From NCBI RefSeq assembly GCF_900573985.1, contig NZ_UWOK01000001.1:1612001-1676000 (forward strand): 64,000 nt of DNA, given 5' to 3'. The DNA comes from Campylobacter showae. GTDB taxonomy: Bacteria > Campylobacterota > Campylobacteria > Campylobacterales > Campylobacteraceae. Every line of letters starts with the position of its first letter. The first letter of the stretch is position 1. Positions 1 to 9,678 of the stretch are shown piece by piece. A program made the translations under genes and the position numbers. The notes under the pieces are model-generated. The model made no database searches. It was not told where the DNA came from and saw nothing but the letters and a program-made list of their open reading frames with translations.

Positions 1-753
1 GCGCTTCTAGCTAGCGGCCTATACGCTGCAAATAGCGACAAAACAATCACTGTAGGCGCATCTCCCGTGCCTCACGCCGAGATTTTAGAAGAGGTCGTAA
101 AGCCGATCCTAGAAAAAGAAGGCTACAAGCTCGAAGTCAAAATCTTTAATGACTATGTGATACCAAACCTCGCCGTCGAAAACGGCGAACTCGACGCCAA
201 CTACTTCCAGGGCCTTCCGTATATGAAGTCGTTTAACAAAGACAAAGGCACTCACATCGTGCCGACCGTGGGCGTACACGTCGAGCCTATGGGGGCGTAT
301 TCTAAAAAGATAAAAAGCCTAGACGAGCTAAAAAACGGCGATATCATCGCCATCTCAAACAACGCCGCAGACTCGACGCGCTCGATAAATTTGCTAGAAA
401 AAGCCGGCATCGTAAAGGCTAAAGAGAGCGAATACAAATCCCCGCTAGATATCACGGAAAACCCGAAAAATCTCAAATTTAAAGAGATGGAGTCCGCACA
501 GACGCCACGCTCTTTAGATGACGTCGCACTAGCCTTTATCAACGTGAACTACGCCCTAGACGTTGGCCTCAAACCGACCAAAGACGCGCTAATCCTCGAG
601 GATAAAGATAGCCCGTACACCAACTACGTAGCGACCAAAGCGGGCAACGAAAACAGCCCAAAAATCAAAGCTCTAGATAAAGCGATACTAACTCCAGAGG
701 TTAAAGACTTTATCGTAAAGCGCTACCAAGGCGCGGTGATACCGAGCTTCTGA
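1..753 (+). CDS. metQ: MetQ/NlpA family methionine-binding protein, 5' end cut by window edge
   Basis: Periplasmic substrate-binding component of a MetNIQ-type methionine ABC importer. The frame is open from base 1. It begins inside the hydrophobic core of a signal peptide (ALLASGLYAA) and continues into mature protein starting NSDKTITVGASPVPHAEILE, the usual N-terminus of the NlpA/MetQ family. The GTG at base 67 is therefore not the start. Family motifs visible: NDYVIPNLAVENGELDANYF near the N-terminus and the C-terminal NSPKIKALDKA segment. A paralogue follows at 943 with the same motifs, so this is a tandem pair. metN and metI are not in the window and may lie upstream. A hairpin with a T tract separates the two copies, so the second may be transcribed separately. 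Methionine as substrate is a family inference. Confidence 0.9.
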   Translation, partial: ALLASGLYAANSDKTITVGASPVPHAEILEEVVKPILEKEGYKLEVKIFNDYVIPNLAVENGELDANYFQGLPYMKSFNKDKGTHIVPTVGVHVEPMGAYSKKIKSLDELKNGDIIAISNNAADSTRSINLLEKAGIVKAKESEYKSPLDITENPKNLKFKEMESAQTPRSLDDVALAFINVNYALDVGLKPTKDALILEDKDSPYTNYVATKAGNENSPKIKALDKAILTPEVKDFIVKRYQGAVIPSF

Positions 754-880
754 TCGCATCAAATTTGAGCGATTTGCCATCGTAAAATTTAGTATTTAAA
801 ATCGCAACAGGCGTATTTTGCGTAAATTTTACGGCTCAAATTTGAAAAACCGAAAATAGTCGAGAAAAATCTCCAAAAAC

Positions 881-921
881 AAAACGGCGTAAAAGCTTTT
901 ACCTTTTTAGCGCCGTTTTTT
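881..921 (+). terminator. Rho-independent terminator between the two metQ copies
   Basis: Perfect 9-bp inverted repeat AAAACGGCG / CGCCGTTTT, followed by a T run and with a smaller AAAAGCTTTT palindrome inside the loop. It lies 20 bases before the ribosome binding site AAGGAAA of the second metQ, so it may end the upstream transcript or attenuate read-through. Confidence 0.65.
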
Positions 922-942
922 AAAATAAAAAAGGAAAATATA

Positions 943-1722
943 ATGAAAGTTTTTAAAATTTTAGCAAGTTTGGCGCTAGCCTTTAACCTCTATGCAGCAG
1001 ACAAAGATCACACTATCGTAGTAGCCGTCTCTCCGGTACCTCACGCAGAAATCATGGAGTTTATCAAACCCGTCCTAGCTAAAGAGGGCTACGATCTAGT
1101 CATCAAAGAGATAAACGACTACTCGATCCCGAATTTAGCGACGCAAGACGGAGATTTGGACGCGAATTTCTTTCAGCACTGGCCGTATCTAAAAAATCAC
1201 AATGAAACCAAGGGCACGACCTTGATAACCGCCGCAGCGATACATCTCGAGCCGCTTGGCTTTTACTCTAAAAAGATAAAAAACCTAAGCGAGCTAAAAG
1301 ACGGCGCTAAAGTCGCGATCGCCTACGATCCGACTAACGGCAACCGCGCTCTAAACATCCTGCAAAAAGCCGACCTCATAGAGCTAGATAAGAGCGCCGA
1401 GCTCGCCACGCCAAAAGACATCGTGAAAAATCCAAAGCGCCTAAATTTCGTCGAGCTTGAGGGCGCGCAGATACCCCGCACTCTGGACGAAGTCGATCTA
1501 GCCGCCATCAGCACAAACTTTGTCCTTGATATCGGTATGAATCCTAAAAAAGACTCGCTAGCTATCGAAGGTACGGAAAGCCCGTACGCCAACATCATCG
1601 CGGTCAAAGCGGGCAATGAAAACAGCCCGAAAATCAAGGCTCTCGTTAAAGCCGCAACCAGCCCCGAGACGAAAGAGTTTATCCTAAAAAGATATGACGG
1701 AGCGATACTGCCGGTATTTTGA
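943..1722 (+). CDS. metQ: MetQ/NlpA family methionine-binding protein, second copy
   Basis: Substrate-binding protein of a methionine ABC importer, 259 aa, the usual family length. Residues 1-19 are a Sec signal peptide (MKVFKILASLALAFNLYAA) with no lipobox cysteine, so the mature protein should be soluble in the periplasm. The mature part aligns by eye along its whole length with the product at 1-753 (PVPHAEI, NDYSIPNLATQDGDLDANFF, ENSPKIKAL, KRYDGAILPVF). ATG 943 is preceded by AAGGAAA. Tandem metQ copies also occur in C. jejuni; different ligand preferences between copies are possible but not shown by the sequence. Confidence 0.92.
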   Translation: MKVFKILASLALAFNLYAADKDHTIVVAVSPVPHAEIMEFIKPVLAKEGYDLVIKEINDYSIPNLATQDGDLDANFFQHWPYLKNHNETKGTTLITAAAIHLEPLGFYSKKIKNLSELKDGAKVAIAYDPTNGNRALNILQKADLIELDKSAELATPKDIVKNPKRLNFVELEGAQIPRTLDEVDLAAISTNFVLDIGMNPKKDSLAIEGTESPYANIIAVKAGNENSPKIKALVKAATSPETKEFILKRYDGAILPVF

Positions 1723-1820
1723 TTACGCACAGCTTGCGCTTTGACGCAGGCCGAAAGCTTTTTTGGCCGATTTAAAAGTCGGCCGATAAAATTTGAGTCA
1801 AATTTGACTCTCAATCGGAC

Positions 1821-1851
1821 GCGGTTAAATTTACAAATCAAATTTAACCGC
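1821..1851. repeat. Perfect 12-bp inverted repeat containing AAATTT
   Basis: GCGGTTAAATTT and AAATTTAACCGC are separated by a 7-base loop, downstream of the second metQ. No T tract follows, so it is not a classical intrinsic terminator, but it could form a stable 3'-end hairpin. A weaker hairpin GGCCGA/TCGGCC lies just before it at 1765-1784. Confidence 0.5.
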
Positions 1852-2010
1852 TACGCGCCGATTTATCCATCTTAAAACCAACCAAATAAACGCAAAAATT
1901 AATCCTATCTCGCGCACGCCCCTCGCGCCGTCAAAATTTGTTTTGCAGCTGTATAAAGCTAAAATTTACCGTAGTTTGCTAAAATCATAATTTTAAATTT
2001 AAGGAGAAAA

Positions 2011-2637
2011 ATGCTAGGCGATTTTATAAATTTTATCGTCCAAACCGTCGGCGAGTGGGGATATGCGGGCATATTTTTGATGATGTTTTTAGAGAGTTCG
2101 TTTTTTCCGTTTCCAAGCGAAGTGGCGATGATACCCGCGGGCTACCTCGCGCACCAAGGACAGATGAGCCTAGTGCTAGCGTGGTGCGCAGGCACGGCGG
2201 GCAGCCTCGCAGGAGCCGTGTTTAACTACTATTTGTGTTACTTTTTTGGGCGCGAGCTCGTACTAAAATACGGCAAATACGTCGGCATTACAAAGGTAAA
2301 AATGCGTAAATTTGAGGCGTTTTTCAAAAGGCACGGCGAGATTTCGACTTTTAACTGCCGCCTGATCCCGGGCATTCGCCAATACATCAGCCTGCCTGCG
2401 GGCCTTGCTAAAATGAATCTTTTTAAATTTAGTCTCTACACGACTCTTGGTGCGGGCATCTGGGTCGCCATACTGCTTGCAGTGGGCTGGTATCTAGGCA
2501 AAAACTACGACAAGAGCGCATTTAGCCACATCGTAGTCGCCCTACTCGCCGCAGTCGGCCTACTGACAGCGCTTTATATCGTTTACGTAAAACGCCTAAG
2601 TAAAAAATCAAAAATCGGCGCACGAGAGCTAGAATAA
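2011..2637 (+). CDS. DedA family (VTT domain) membrane protein
   Basis: Integral membrane protein of the DedA/SNARE-associated family, 208 aa. Members act in envelope homeostasis, several as undecaprenyl-phosphate or phospholipid translocases. The acidic [12 protein letters not shown] segment near residues 26-37 and the block [21 protein letters not shown] near residue 110 are the two conserved re-entrant/charged motifs of the family, and hydrophobic segments flank them up to about residue 195. ATG 2011 follows AAGGAGAAAA, a strong ribosome binding site. It is a single gene between metQ and a convergent gene; a 9-bp inverted repeat at 2658-2687 follows it. The exact lipid substrate cannot be read from the sequence. 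Confidence 0.9.
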   Translation: MLGDFINFIVQTVGEWGYAGIFLMMFLESSFFPFPSEVAMIPAGYLAHQGQMSLVLAWCAGTAGSLAGAVFNYYLCYFFGRELVLKYGKYVGITKVKMRKFEAFFKRHGEISTFNCRLIPGIRQYISLPAGLAKMNLFKFSLYTTLGAGIWVAILLAVGWYLGKNYDKSAFSHIVVALLAAVGLLTALYIVYVKRLSKKSKIGARELE

Positions 2638-2657
2638 GCCACCGAGCAAGCCAGCAA

Positions 2658-2687
2658 GTAAAGCCGAAATTTAAATTACGGCTTTAC
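2658..2687. terminator. Hairpin after the DedA gene
   Basis: Perfect 9-bp inverted repeat GTAAAGCCG / CGGCTTTAC with a 12-base loop, 20 bases past the DedA stop codon. It lacks a T run, so termination here is only plausible. Confidence 0.45.
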
Positions 2688-2862
2688 GTTGCGAGGTCTA
2701 CTTTATCAAATTTAACCGCAAGCCATCGCCGCGCCAAAAAGTATCCAGAGTTTTACTAAAATTTAACTTCGCCGCTACCAATCAAAAGCAGCAGAGCGGT
2801 TTTCTATCCCTCAAATTTACAAAAAATAGCGTTTTTAGAGACTGTATAAAAAGTTTATGTGT

Positions 2863-3522
2863 TTAAATTTTACGCCTTAAGGCAATAAATTTGATTACTT
2901 TTAAAGCTTCTTTAGTGAAATTAAAAAATGAAAATTTAGCCCTTTTTGCGTCTTTGTTTTTCAAATAATACCCGCGCAAATCAAGCGCCAAAAGCGTGAC
3001 AAGGGAAGGAAACATGTAGATATTTATGGCGATAAGCACGATGCGAAGCGTAACGGTATCTTTTAAAATAGCTTGTAAATTTAGGCTATTTTCGATACTG
3101 ACGTAGTAAACGCCGATCACGGCAAAAAGCGCAGCGATGCGTAAAATTTTAGATACGATTTCGTTGCCGAGTTTTGAGATATTTTCACTCACGGCTAGCG
3201 ACAAAAACAACCAGCAAAATATCCAAATAAGCGCAAAAACGGCGTCTAAAAGCAAATTTTCGTCATAACGCTCGCGTACTACGATAGCAAAAACGGGCGA
3301 GAAAATCAGGCTCAAGACGAACCAAAAAAGCGAACGAAACGCAAGTAGGACGAAACACGCATAGATACAAGCGCTAGCGGCAAGCAAAAGCCACTCTGCA
3401 CCAAAAACTAGTCCGAGCGCGTAAACGCCGATGCAAAGCGTAAAAAGGCCGCAAAAGAGCGAATAATAGCCCTCAAGCAGCCTCGTAGCCTTTAAATTTA
3501 TATTTTCAAAAAAGTTTAGCAC
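2863..3522 (-). CDS. Multi-pass membrane protein of unknown function
   Basis: 219-aa hydrophobic protein that I do not recognise as a characterised family. About six membrane segments alternate with short charged loops (for example around residues 20-40, 45-65, 65-85, 90-110, 125-145 and 155-180), and the C-terminus from about residue 185 is basic and probably cytoplasmic (LKNKDAKRAKF, ALRRKI). The start lies 5 bases downstream of the mog stop, so the two genes are probably co-transcribed. No catalytic motif is visible. Confidence 0.75.
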   Translation of the reverse strand: MLNFFENINLKATRLLEGYYSLFCGLFTLCIGVYALGLVFGAEWLLLAASACIYACFVLLAFRSLFWFVLSLIFSPVFAIVVRERYDENLLLDAVFALIWIFCWLFLSLAVSENISKLGNEIVSKILRIAALFAVIGVYYVSIENSLNLQAILKDTVTLRIVLIAINIYMFPSLVTLLALDLRGYYLKNKDAKRAKFSFFNFTKEALKVIKFIALRRKI

Positions 3523-3527
3523 GTAGA

Positions 3528-4067
3528 TTACGAAATTTTCTTTTGTTTCGGACGAAATACCTTCATCACGCTCTCATCGGTCTCGATAAATGCGCCGCCG
3601 ATGAGATCGATACAGTACGGAATCGCCGGAAATACCGGCTCTAGGCACTCTTTGATCGCCTTTGGCTGGCCGGGTAAATTTACGATGAGCGCGTGTCCTC
3701 TGATACCAGCCGTTTGGCGCGACAGGATCGCTGTGGGGACGTATTTTAGGCTAGCCGTTCTCATTAGCTCGCCAAAGCCGGGCATCATCTTTTCGCATAC
3801 GGCCTCGGTAGCTTCCGGCGTCACGTCGCGAGGAGCAGGTCCCGTGCCGCCCGTAGTTAGCACTAAATCGCAGCCCAGAACGTCTATCATGTGTTTTAGA
3901 CGCTCTTTTATAAGTTCAATCTCATCAGGGATCACTTCGTAAAAATACTCACGCTCGCTCGTTATCCAGCCGTCTAAGACCTCTTTTATCGCCGCGCCCG
4001 ACAAATCGTCGTATTTGCCCTCGCTAGCGCGGTCGCTCAGCGTCAATATGCCTATTTTTGCTTTCAT
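3528..4067 (-). CDS. mog: Molybdopterin adenylyltransferase (Mog/MoaB family)
   Basis: Molybdenum-cofactor biosynthesis protein, 179 aa, that adenylylates molybdopterin before metal insertion. The N-terminus KIGILTLSDRASEGKYDD and the signature TTGGTGPAPRDVTPEAT (near residues 92-108) are those of the MogA/MoaB fold, and LPGQPKAIKECLEPVFPAIPYCIDLIGG closes the domain. The start follows AAGGAGAAAAA. It precedes the small membrane protein gene at 2863. Mog versus MoaB cannot be separated with certainty by eye. The enzyme would serve the molybdo- and tungsto-enzymes common in Campylobacter respiration (family knowledge). Confidence 0.9.
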   Translation of the reverse strand: MKAKIGILTLSDRASEGKYDDLSGAAIKEVLDGWITSEREYFYEVIPDEIELIKERLKHMIDVLGCDLVLTTGGTGPAPRDVTPEATEAVCEKMMPGFGELMRTASLKYVPTAILSRQTAGIRGHALIVNLPGQPKAIKECLEPVFPAIPYCIDLIGGAFIETDESVMKVFRPKQKKIS

Positions 4068-4082
4068 TTTTTCTCCTTAAAT

Positions 4083-5750
4083 TTAGTTGTAAAACTCTTT
4101 GATTATCCTACCTAGCGCGTCTTTATCGATACTCTCAGAAATCTCGATATGCTCGCTGATGCGCTCTAGCTGCGCCTTCATGCCTGCTAAAAACGTCCCG
4201 ACCTCGGCATATGCCTCTTGCAGTAGCTCCTCGGTATCCGCCGCATTTGGTATCAAAGCGCGCCCCATACCGTACTCAAAGACCATATTTTGCGCGATCT
4301 CGCGAGCTTTTTGGATGTCGGTGCCCGAGTTTGAAAAAGTATCGTCTTTGACCATCTTTAGCGCGCTCATGCCTGCCAAACAGACCTTGATACGCGCAAA
4401 CATCTGTGAGCGCGACTCTATCTCTCGCTCAGGACGCATAAACTGCTCCTCGACGAGAGAAATTTTTTCAAATTCTATCCCGAACCAATACGCCGCCAAA
4501 GCCTTTGCACCCTGATAGAGCGCTTGGATGCGCTTTTCCTCGTCGTTGTAGCTTAAAATCCTCTTTTTACCGAGCAAGACTTTGTTTAAAACGCTTTCAA
4601 AATCGCTAAACTCTATCATCTCGCCGCCGCGTCTTAGCGCATTTATCGCAGCTTCGTTTACCAGCGTAGAAAGCGCCGCCCCGCTAAAACCGACGCTAAT
4701 GCGCGCCACGTCTTGCGCATCTACGCTCGTGTTTTTGTCTTTTAGATAGGATTTTAAAATCTCGACCCTATCGCTAAAATCAGGCATCGAAAGAAAAATG
4801 CGCCTATCAAATCGTCCCGAACGTAGCAGTGCCTCGTCTATCATCTCGATGCGGTTGGTCGCGGCGATCACGATGACGCCAGAGTTATCCTCAAAGCCGT
4901 CCATCTCGGTCAGTAGCTGATTTAGCGTGGCCTCGCGCTCGTCGTTTCGGTTGCCGCCGCGCACCTTGCCCACGGCGTCGATCTCATCGATAAAGATGAT
5001 GGACGGCGCATACGCTTTAGCCTTTAAAAACAGCTCATGCACGCGTTTTGCGCCCATACCGACGTAAATTTGCACAAAACTCGCGCCACTTTGGTAAAAA
5101 AACGGCACTCCCGCCTCGCCCGCGACGGCCTTTGCCACTAGCGTTTTACCCACGCCTGGAGGCCCCACCATCAGCACGCCTTTTGGCATTTTGATGCCGA
5201 ATTTTTTATATTTTACGGGATCTTTTAGAAAATCTACGATCTCGCTTAGCTCAAATTTGACGTCTTTTATGCCCGCCACGTCGCTAAATTTGACGTTTGA
5301 GATAGCAGGAGCCACCGAGCTAGTGGCAATATTGTCGTACTCGTAGACGTTTGCTTTTTGATTTTCGTTTTGAGCGGCAAGCTTTTGTTTTTTAAACCTC
5401 GCATAAATCGCAAGCCCCGCAAAACAGATAACAAGCAGCGCCAGCACGGCTAAAATTTCATCCAGTACGGGCGTCTCTTTTTTTAGATCGACGGGCACTT
5501 TTTGCACCAGAGCGCGCATGTCCACGCCATCTTTTACGATGATATATTTGTTGCCACCCTTAGTCGTGAGCTCTAGCTCGCCGCCGTTTACGGTCGCGCT
5601 TGCGATCATGTCGCCTTCTAGCAGCTTTTCGTAGCTTTCGTACATTATGCTTTTTGGCTGACTTCTACCTACCGCAACGGCTAGCAAAACCGCCAAAATA
5701 GCCGTCAAAATCACGATAATCTTTTGTTTATTTAGCTTAAATTTGTGCAT
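4083..5750 (-). CDS. FtsH-like membrane AAA+ ATPase lacking the zinc-protease motif
   Basis: 555-aa FtsH paralogue. Two membrane helices (about 9-27 and 97-116) flank a short periplasmic domain, then come a complete AAA+ module: Walker A GPPGVGKT (196-203), pore-loop IYVG (228-231), Walker B IIFIDEID (251-258) and the second region of homology ATNR...[10 protein letters not shown] (297-317). The C-terminal peptidase-like domain is retained in outline, but where FtsH has HEAGH this protein reads QGAKA (413-417), so both zinc histidines and the catalytic glutamate are absent. An Asp in the position of the third ligand (D478) remains. It is predicted to be an ATPase or unfoldase without metalloprotease activity. 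The neighbourhood (mtaB, mscS-like, aroB) is the one I recall for the second ftsH-like gene of Helicobacter and Campylobacter, distinct from the essential ftsH. It overlaps the 3' end of mtaB by 14 bases. Confidence 0.88.
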   Translation of the reverse strand: MHKFKLNKQKIIVILTAILAVLLAVAVGRSQPKSIMYESYEKLLEGDMIASATVNGGELELTTKGGNKYIIVKDGVDMRALVQKVPVDLKKETPVLDEILAVLALLVICFAGLAIYARFKKQKLAAQNENQKANVYEYDNIATSSVAPAISNVKFSDVAGIKDVKFELSEIVDFLKDPVKYKKFGIKMPKGVLMVGPPGVGKTLVAKAVAGEAGVPFFYQSGASFVQIYVGMGAKRVHELFLKAKAYAPSIIFIDEIDAVGKVRGGNRNDEREATLNQLLTEMDGFEDNSGVIVIAATNRIEMIDEALLRSGRFDRRIFLSMPDFSDRVEILKSYLKDKNTSVDAQDVARISVGFSGAALSTLVNEAAINALRRGGEMIEFSDFESVLNKVLLGKKRILSYNDEEKRIQALYQGAKALAAYWFGIEFEKISLVEEQFMRPEREIESRSQMFARIKVCLAGMSALKMVKDDTFSNSGTDIQKAREIAQNMVFEYGMGRALIPNAADTEELLQEAYAEVGTFLAGMKAQLERISEHIEISESIDKDALGRIIKEFYN

Positions 5751-7026
5751 AGTCGCCCTCGCTTTTTACTTCAAATTTGTCTATGACCGCCCACTCTTTT
5801 AAAATTTGCTTATCCGTTTTGATTTTTACTTTGTTATAAAACTGATCGAAGCCTTCGTAAAATTCGCAGTTTAGCTGCTCGACCAAAACATTTAGGCTCC
5901 CGCCTTTTCTGGCATGTTCTTGCCTAAATTTAAAATTATTTTCCGCTACGATTTGTTTTAAAATTTTAAGCCTAGCCTTCGCCACGTCGCCGCTAACGTC
6001 CACTTTCATATCCGCCGAGTGCGTGCCCGTGCGCGGTGAATAAGCAAAGCAGTGTAGATGCGTGAGCGGAAATTTTTTAAAATTTACCAGCGCCTCGCTC
6101 CAAATTTCTTCGCTCTCGCCAGGATGCCCAACGATGTAGTCGGTTCCTAGCGCAAAGCCTATCTCACTAAGCTCCAAAAACAGCTCCAAATCCCTAAAGG
6201 CTTGATTTCGCCGCCGCATGATACGTAGCATCGCCTCACTCGTATGCTGAAGCGCGATGTGCAGGTGCCGCTCCAGCCAGCTCTCTTTTAAAATCTCGCG
6301 AAAGCTCTCGTCTATCTGGCTTGGTTCGATACTACCAAGCCTTATGCGCTTTATGCCGCCTATTTTACCGAGCCGTCCTAGCAAGCGGCCCAGGCTTGAG
6401 CCCGTATCCTTGCCGTAGCTGCCGATGTTTGTGCCCGTTAGCACTAACTCGTTGTAACCGTTGTAGGCTAAAATTTTAGCCTCGCGTAAAATCGCCTCCT
6501 CGTCCATACTGCGCGCTTTGCCGCGAACGGCCGGGATGATGCAGTAGCTACACGCAAAGTCGCAACCCTCTTGGATTTTGATAAAGGCTTTGGTATGATT
6601 TTCGTAGTTGGTTACGATATTTTTGTCGATACTTTTTAAATTTCCCAGCTCGAAAAACGGATCTTGCGACTTTAGCAGCGCGTTTATATCCTCTTTTTTA
6701 CTCGCGCCTATCACGCCAAAAACCGCGCTTTTGTTAAACAGCTCCTTACCCTTGCTCACCGCGCCGCAGCCCGTTAGTATCACTCTAGCGCCGCGTTTTT
6801 TTATGCCGTTTATGTAGCTGCGAGCGCCGCTATCGGCGGAGTTTGTGACCGTGCAGGAGTTTACCACTACGATGTCGGCTTCGTTTTCGTCGCTAACGAT
6901 ATCGTAGTCTTTGACGTAACTTTTCATCAGCTCGGTGTCGTAGATGTTCGTGCGGCAGCCGAAGGTTTTAAAATACACCTTCTCTCGGCGCGGCTCTTGC
7001 TGGGTCAAATTTGAGTTAGGCTTCAT
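5737..7026 (-). CDS. mtaB: tRNA t6A37 methylthiotransferase (MtaB-like radical SAM enzyme)
   Basis: 429-aa methylthiotransferase of the MiaB/MtaB/RimO superfamily, predicted to convert t6A to ms2t6A at position 37 of ANN-decoding tRNAs. The N-terminal UPF0004 domain carries the auxiliary [4Fe-4S] ligands C24 (FGCRTN), C58 and C87. The radical-SAM motif C155-x3-C159-x2-C162 sits in EGCDFACSYCIIPAVRGK. The order of domains and the CRTN rather than CQMN motif favour MtaB over MiaB. A C-terminal TRAM-like domain is not obvious. It overlaps the mscS-like gene by 11 bases upstream and the ftsH-like gene by 14 bases downstream, so translation is likely coupled. Confidence 0.88.
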   Translation of the reverse strand: MKPNSNLTQQEPRREKVYFKTFGCRTNIYDTELMKSYVKDYDIVSDENEADIVVVNSCTVTNSADSGARSYINGIKKRGARVILTGCGAVSKGKELFNKSAVFGVIGASKKEDINALLKSQDPFFELGNLKSIDKNIVTNYENHTKAFIKIQEGCDFACSYCIIPAVRGKARSMDEEAILREAKILAYNGYNELVLTGTNIGSYGKDTGSSLGRLLGRLGKIGGIKRIRLGSIEPSQIDESFREILKESWLERHLHIALQHTSEAMLRIMRRRNQAFRDLELFLELSEIGFALGTDYIVGHPGESEEIWSEALVNFKKFPLTHLHCFAYSPRTGTHSADMKVDVSGDVAKARLKILKQIVAENNFKFRQEHARKGGSLNVLVEQLNCEFYEGFDQFYNKVKIKTDKQILKEWAVIDKFEVKSEGDYAQI

Positions 7027-8611
7027 GCTTCTCCTCGCCGCCTTCGCCCATCGGCTTTGACTCGCCTGCTTTTACGCGTCTATCCATGTATAAAGTCTGC
7101 GTCGGATAGGCGATCACGATGTCGTCGTGGCTAGCGATGGCTTCCATTATCTCCGCACTTATCGTGCTTCGCAAAGATAGCGTGGCAAATGTGTTTGCCA
7201 TATACCAGACCGAAATTTTCACACCGTAAGGCTCGATAAAGGTAAACACGCGCGGCTCGACGTTCGGGTTTTTTATACTGTATTGGTTTCGCAGCTTGCT
7301 CATTTGCTTTTTGGCGATCTCGGTGTAGCCTTTGGAGTATTTTCGCGCGATATCCTTGATGATGTGGGCGGCTTTTTTGTGGTTAGAATCAAAGCTACAA
7401 ACCACGTCGATGCCGTCCCAGACGGTCTTCATGCCGTGGTGCGAGTAGTTTGCAATCAGATCGGTGAAGATATAGTTGTTCGGTACGAATATAATGCGCC
7501 CCGCCCTGCGGTTTGAGTTTACCGTGACGATCGTGACGTCCTCGTAAATAGTCATCCTAAGCAGCGAGATATCGATGATGTCGCCCACGACGTCCTCTCC
7601 GTCCTTGCGCACCTTGATGCGGTCGCCGACGTGGAAGCTACCGCCAAAAACCACCACCGTCCAGCCGAGCATACTCATGAACATATCTTTCATCGCAATC
7701 GCGATACCCGCAGACGCAAAGCCCAGCACCGTGACAAGATAGGTTACGTTTTCGATATAGGCAAAAAGCAAAATCATGATGATGAGCGTGATGTTTACGA
7801 GGTTTATAAATTTATTCGCCGTATAGAGGCGCTCATTGTCGGTGATCGTCTTTTTGATGATAAATTTGAACAAAAACGAAAGCCCGATAACGACAACGAT
7901 AAATATACCGATATCTAGCGCCTTTTTCATCTGCGCCTTGATATCCTCGCTAGTGCGGTTTATCGCCTCGTTTACGCGCTTTTCGTATACGCCGTATGTG
8001 GTCTTTGCGATGTCGGCGGCGGCGTTAAATTCCGCTAGTTCCTGTCTAGCCTCGGCAAGCTCGGCTTGAAAGCGCGCATCGTCGCTCAAATTTACGATCT
8101 GAGTTAAAATTTGCTCTTTTCTAGCTAGCTCGTCGGTCGTCTTAGAAAGCCCGTCTAGTCGGCGTTTATACTCGTCCTTTTCGCTTCTTAGCTGCTTTAT
8201 GTGCGAAAAGCCCGAGATCACGGCGACGGGATTGGTTATCTTTTGTAAAATTTCTATCTCGGGAGCCGTTATCATGCTAGAAAACGGCGCTTTTTGAAAC
8301 TCCCTTAAAAGCTCGATCTGCTCTTTTAGCGTGCTTTGCTTTTTTTGTAGTTCGAGTACTTTTTCAGTATTTTTAGCCTGTTTTTTTATTGCCGCTTCGA
8401 TTTCATCGAGCTCCGCGCTTAGCTTTTGAAAGGTGTTGTAGTTTGAGTAGCGAGTCGCCCAGATATTATCGGCTAGCTCATCCTCGATAAACGACAAAGA
8501 CGCGTTTAGCTCGGATAACTGGGCTTCTTTGGTTGCGTTAAATTCGCTAGGAATATCATCAAGCGAATAAGCAAAGATCGCAAAAAATAAAATAAATAAA
8601 ATTTTTCTCAT
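7016..8611 (-). CDS. MscS family mechanosensitive channel with long periplasmic coiled coil
   Basis: 531-aa small-conductance mechanosensitive channel protein. A signal peptide (1-17) is followed by about 200 residues of charged heptad-like helix (about 25-230), three membrane helices (about 232-252, 268-288 and 290-324) and the cytoplasmic MscS beta/alpha-beta domain. The pore helix and its exit, [17 protein letters not shown]...[12 protein letters not shown], match the MscS signature. The long N-terminal periplasmic part puts it with the MscK/YbdG-like large members rather than E. coli MscS. It should release solutes on hypo-osmotic shock. The start codon overlaps the aroB stop by 4 bases. 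Confidence 0.9.
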   Translation of the reverse strand: MRKILFILFFAIFAYSLDDIPSEFNATKEAQLSELNASLSFIEDELADNIWATRYSNYNTFQKLSAELDEIEAAIKKQAKNTEKVLELQKKQSTLKEQIELLREFQKAPFSSMITAPEIEILQKITNPVAVISGFSHIKQLRSEKDEYKRRLDGLSKTTDELARKEQILTQIVNLSDDARFQAELAEARQELAEFNAAADIAKTTYGVYEKRVNEAINRTSEDIKAQMKKALDIGIFIVVVIGLSFLFKFIIKKTITDNERLYTANKFINLVNITLIIMILLFAYIENVTYLVTVLGFASAGIAIAMKDMFMSMLGWTVVVFGGSFHVGDRIKVRKDGEDVVGDIIDISLLRMTIYEDVTIVTVNSNRRAGRIIFVPNNYIFTDLIANYSHHGMKTVWDGIDVVCSFDSNHKKAAHIIKDIARKYSKGYTEIAKKQMSKLRNQYSIKNPNVEPRVFTFIEPYGVKISVWYMANTFATLSLRSTISAEIMEAIASHDDIVIAYPTQTLYMDRRVKAGESKPMGEGGEEKHEA

Positions 8612-9645
8612 TCAAACTCTCTTAAAACGTCCATTACGAGCTCGCGCGGCACGTCTTTTCGTATCTCGTATGCGCCGATACCTCGCGGCAGGATAAATTT
8701 GATCGCGGAGTTTTCCGCCTTTTTATCAAGAAAAAACGCCTCGTAAAAGCTGCTTGCATTTGGCACCTTGTAGCTTATCGGCAGGCCGAATTTAACCAAA
8801 AGCTCCGCCACGCGCGCCTTTTGCCCCTCGCTCATAAGGCCTAGCTTCACCGCTAGTGCGTTAGCCATATTCATACCGATCGCTACCGCTTCGCCGTGTA
8901 GATATTTTTTATAGCTCGTTTCGTTTTCTATCACGTGAGCGAAGGTATGGCCGTAGTTTAGCACCGCGCGAACGCCTTTTTCGCGCTCGTCGGCCTCTAC
9001 GGCGGCGGCCTTTATCTGCACGCAGCGGTAGATCAAATTTTGCAAATTCGCTTCATCCGTCAAATTTGCGTCCTCCATCCACGAAAATAGCTTTTCATCA
9101 AAGGTTATAGCCATCTTTACGGCCTCTGCAAGGCCTGCTGCAAATTCGCGCTTTTCAAGCGTCTTTAAAAATCCCGTTTCACAGTAAACGGCGCTTGGTT
9201 GATAAAACGAGCCGATTAGATTTTTGCCGAATTTGTTATTTACGCCCGTTTTTCCGCCCACGCTAGCATCCACTTGCGCTAGCAGAGTAGTCGGGATGTT
9301 TATAAATTTGATCCCGCGCTCAAAAATGCTCGCCGCAAAGCCCGCCATATCGCTCACCACTCCGCCGCCAAGCGCGATGATAACGCTGCTTCGGTCGAGG
9401 CGGCTAACGAAAAGCTGCTCTAAAATCGCCTCGATAGTTTGCATATTTTTATACTCTTCGCCGTCCGGGACGCTGATGATAAATTTTTGCGGACAGTCGA
9501 TGCGCGAGAGTAAATTTTGCAGATAAAGCCCGCCTACTTTTGCGTTGGTTACGATAGCGACTTTAGCGTCAAATTTAAGCTTGTTTAGCTCGTTTATATA
9601 GACGCCGTAACCGGGCTTGCCGTCAAATTTTATATCTATTTTCAT
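8608..9645 (-). CDS. aroB: 3-dehydroquinate synthase
   Basis: Second enzyme of the shikimate pathway; converts DAHP to 3-dehydroquinate with NAD and a divalent metal. NAD-binding and active-site blocks are clear: [42 protein letters not shown], the metal-ligand region GLAEAVKMA, and [12 protein letters not shown] with [10 protein letters not shown] place the start at the ATG 9645 (MKIDIKF), 345 aa, because GGAGAATAAG sits directly before it. The frame is open to a TTG at 9672, but that start has no ribosome binding site. It lies between the RCK-domain gene and the mscS-like gene in the same orientation. Confidence 0.93.
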   Translation of the reverse strand: MKIDIKFDGKPGYGVYINELNKLKFDAKVAIVTNAKVGGLYLQNLLSRIDCPQKFIISVPDGEEYKNMQTIEAILEQLFVSRLDRSSVIIALGGGVVSDMAGFAASIFERGIKFINIPTTLLAQVDASVGGKTGVNNKFGKNLIGSFYQPSAVYCETGFLKTLEKREFAAGLAEAVKMAITFDEKLFSWMEDANLTDEANLQNLIYRCVQIKAAAVEADEREKGVRAVLNYGHTFAHVIENETSYKKYLHGEAVAIGMNMANALAVKLGLMSEGQKARVAELLVKFGLPISYKVPNASSFYEAFFLDKKAENSAIKFILPRGIGAYEIRKDVPRELVMDVLREFE

Positions 9646-9678
9646 CTTATTCTCCGCTTTTATTTTATCCAAAATAGC

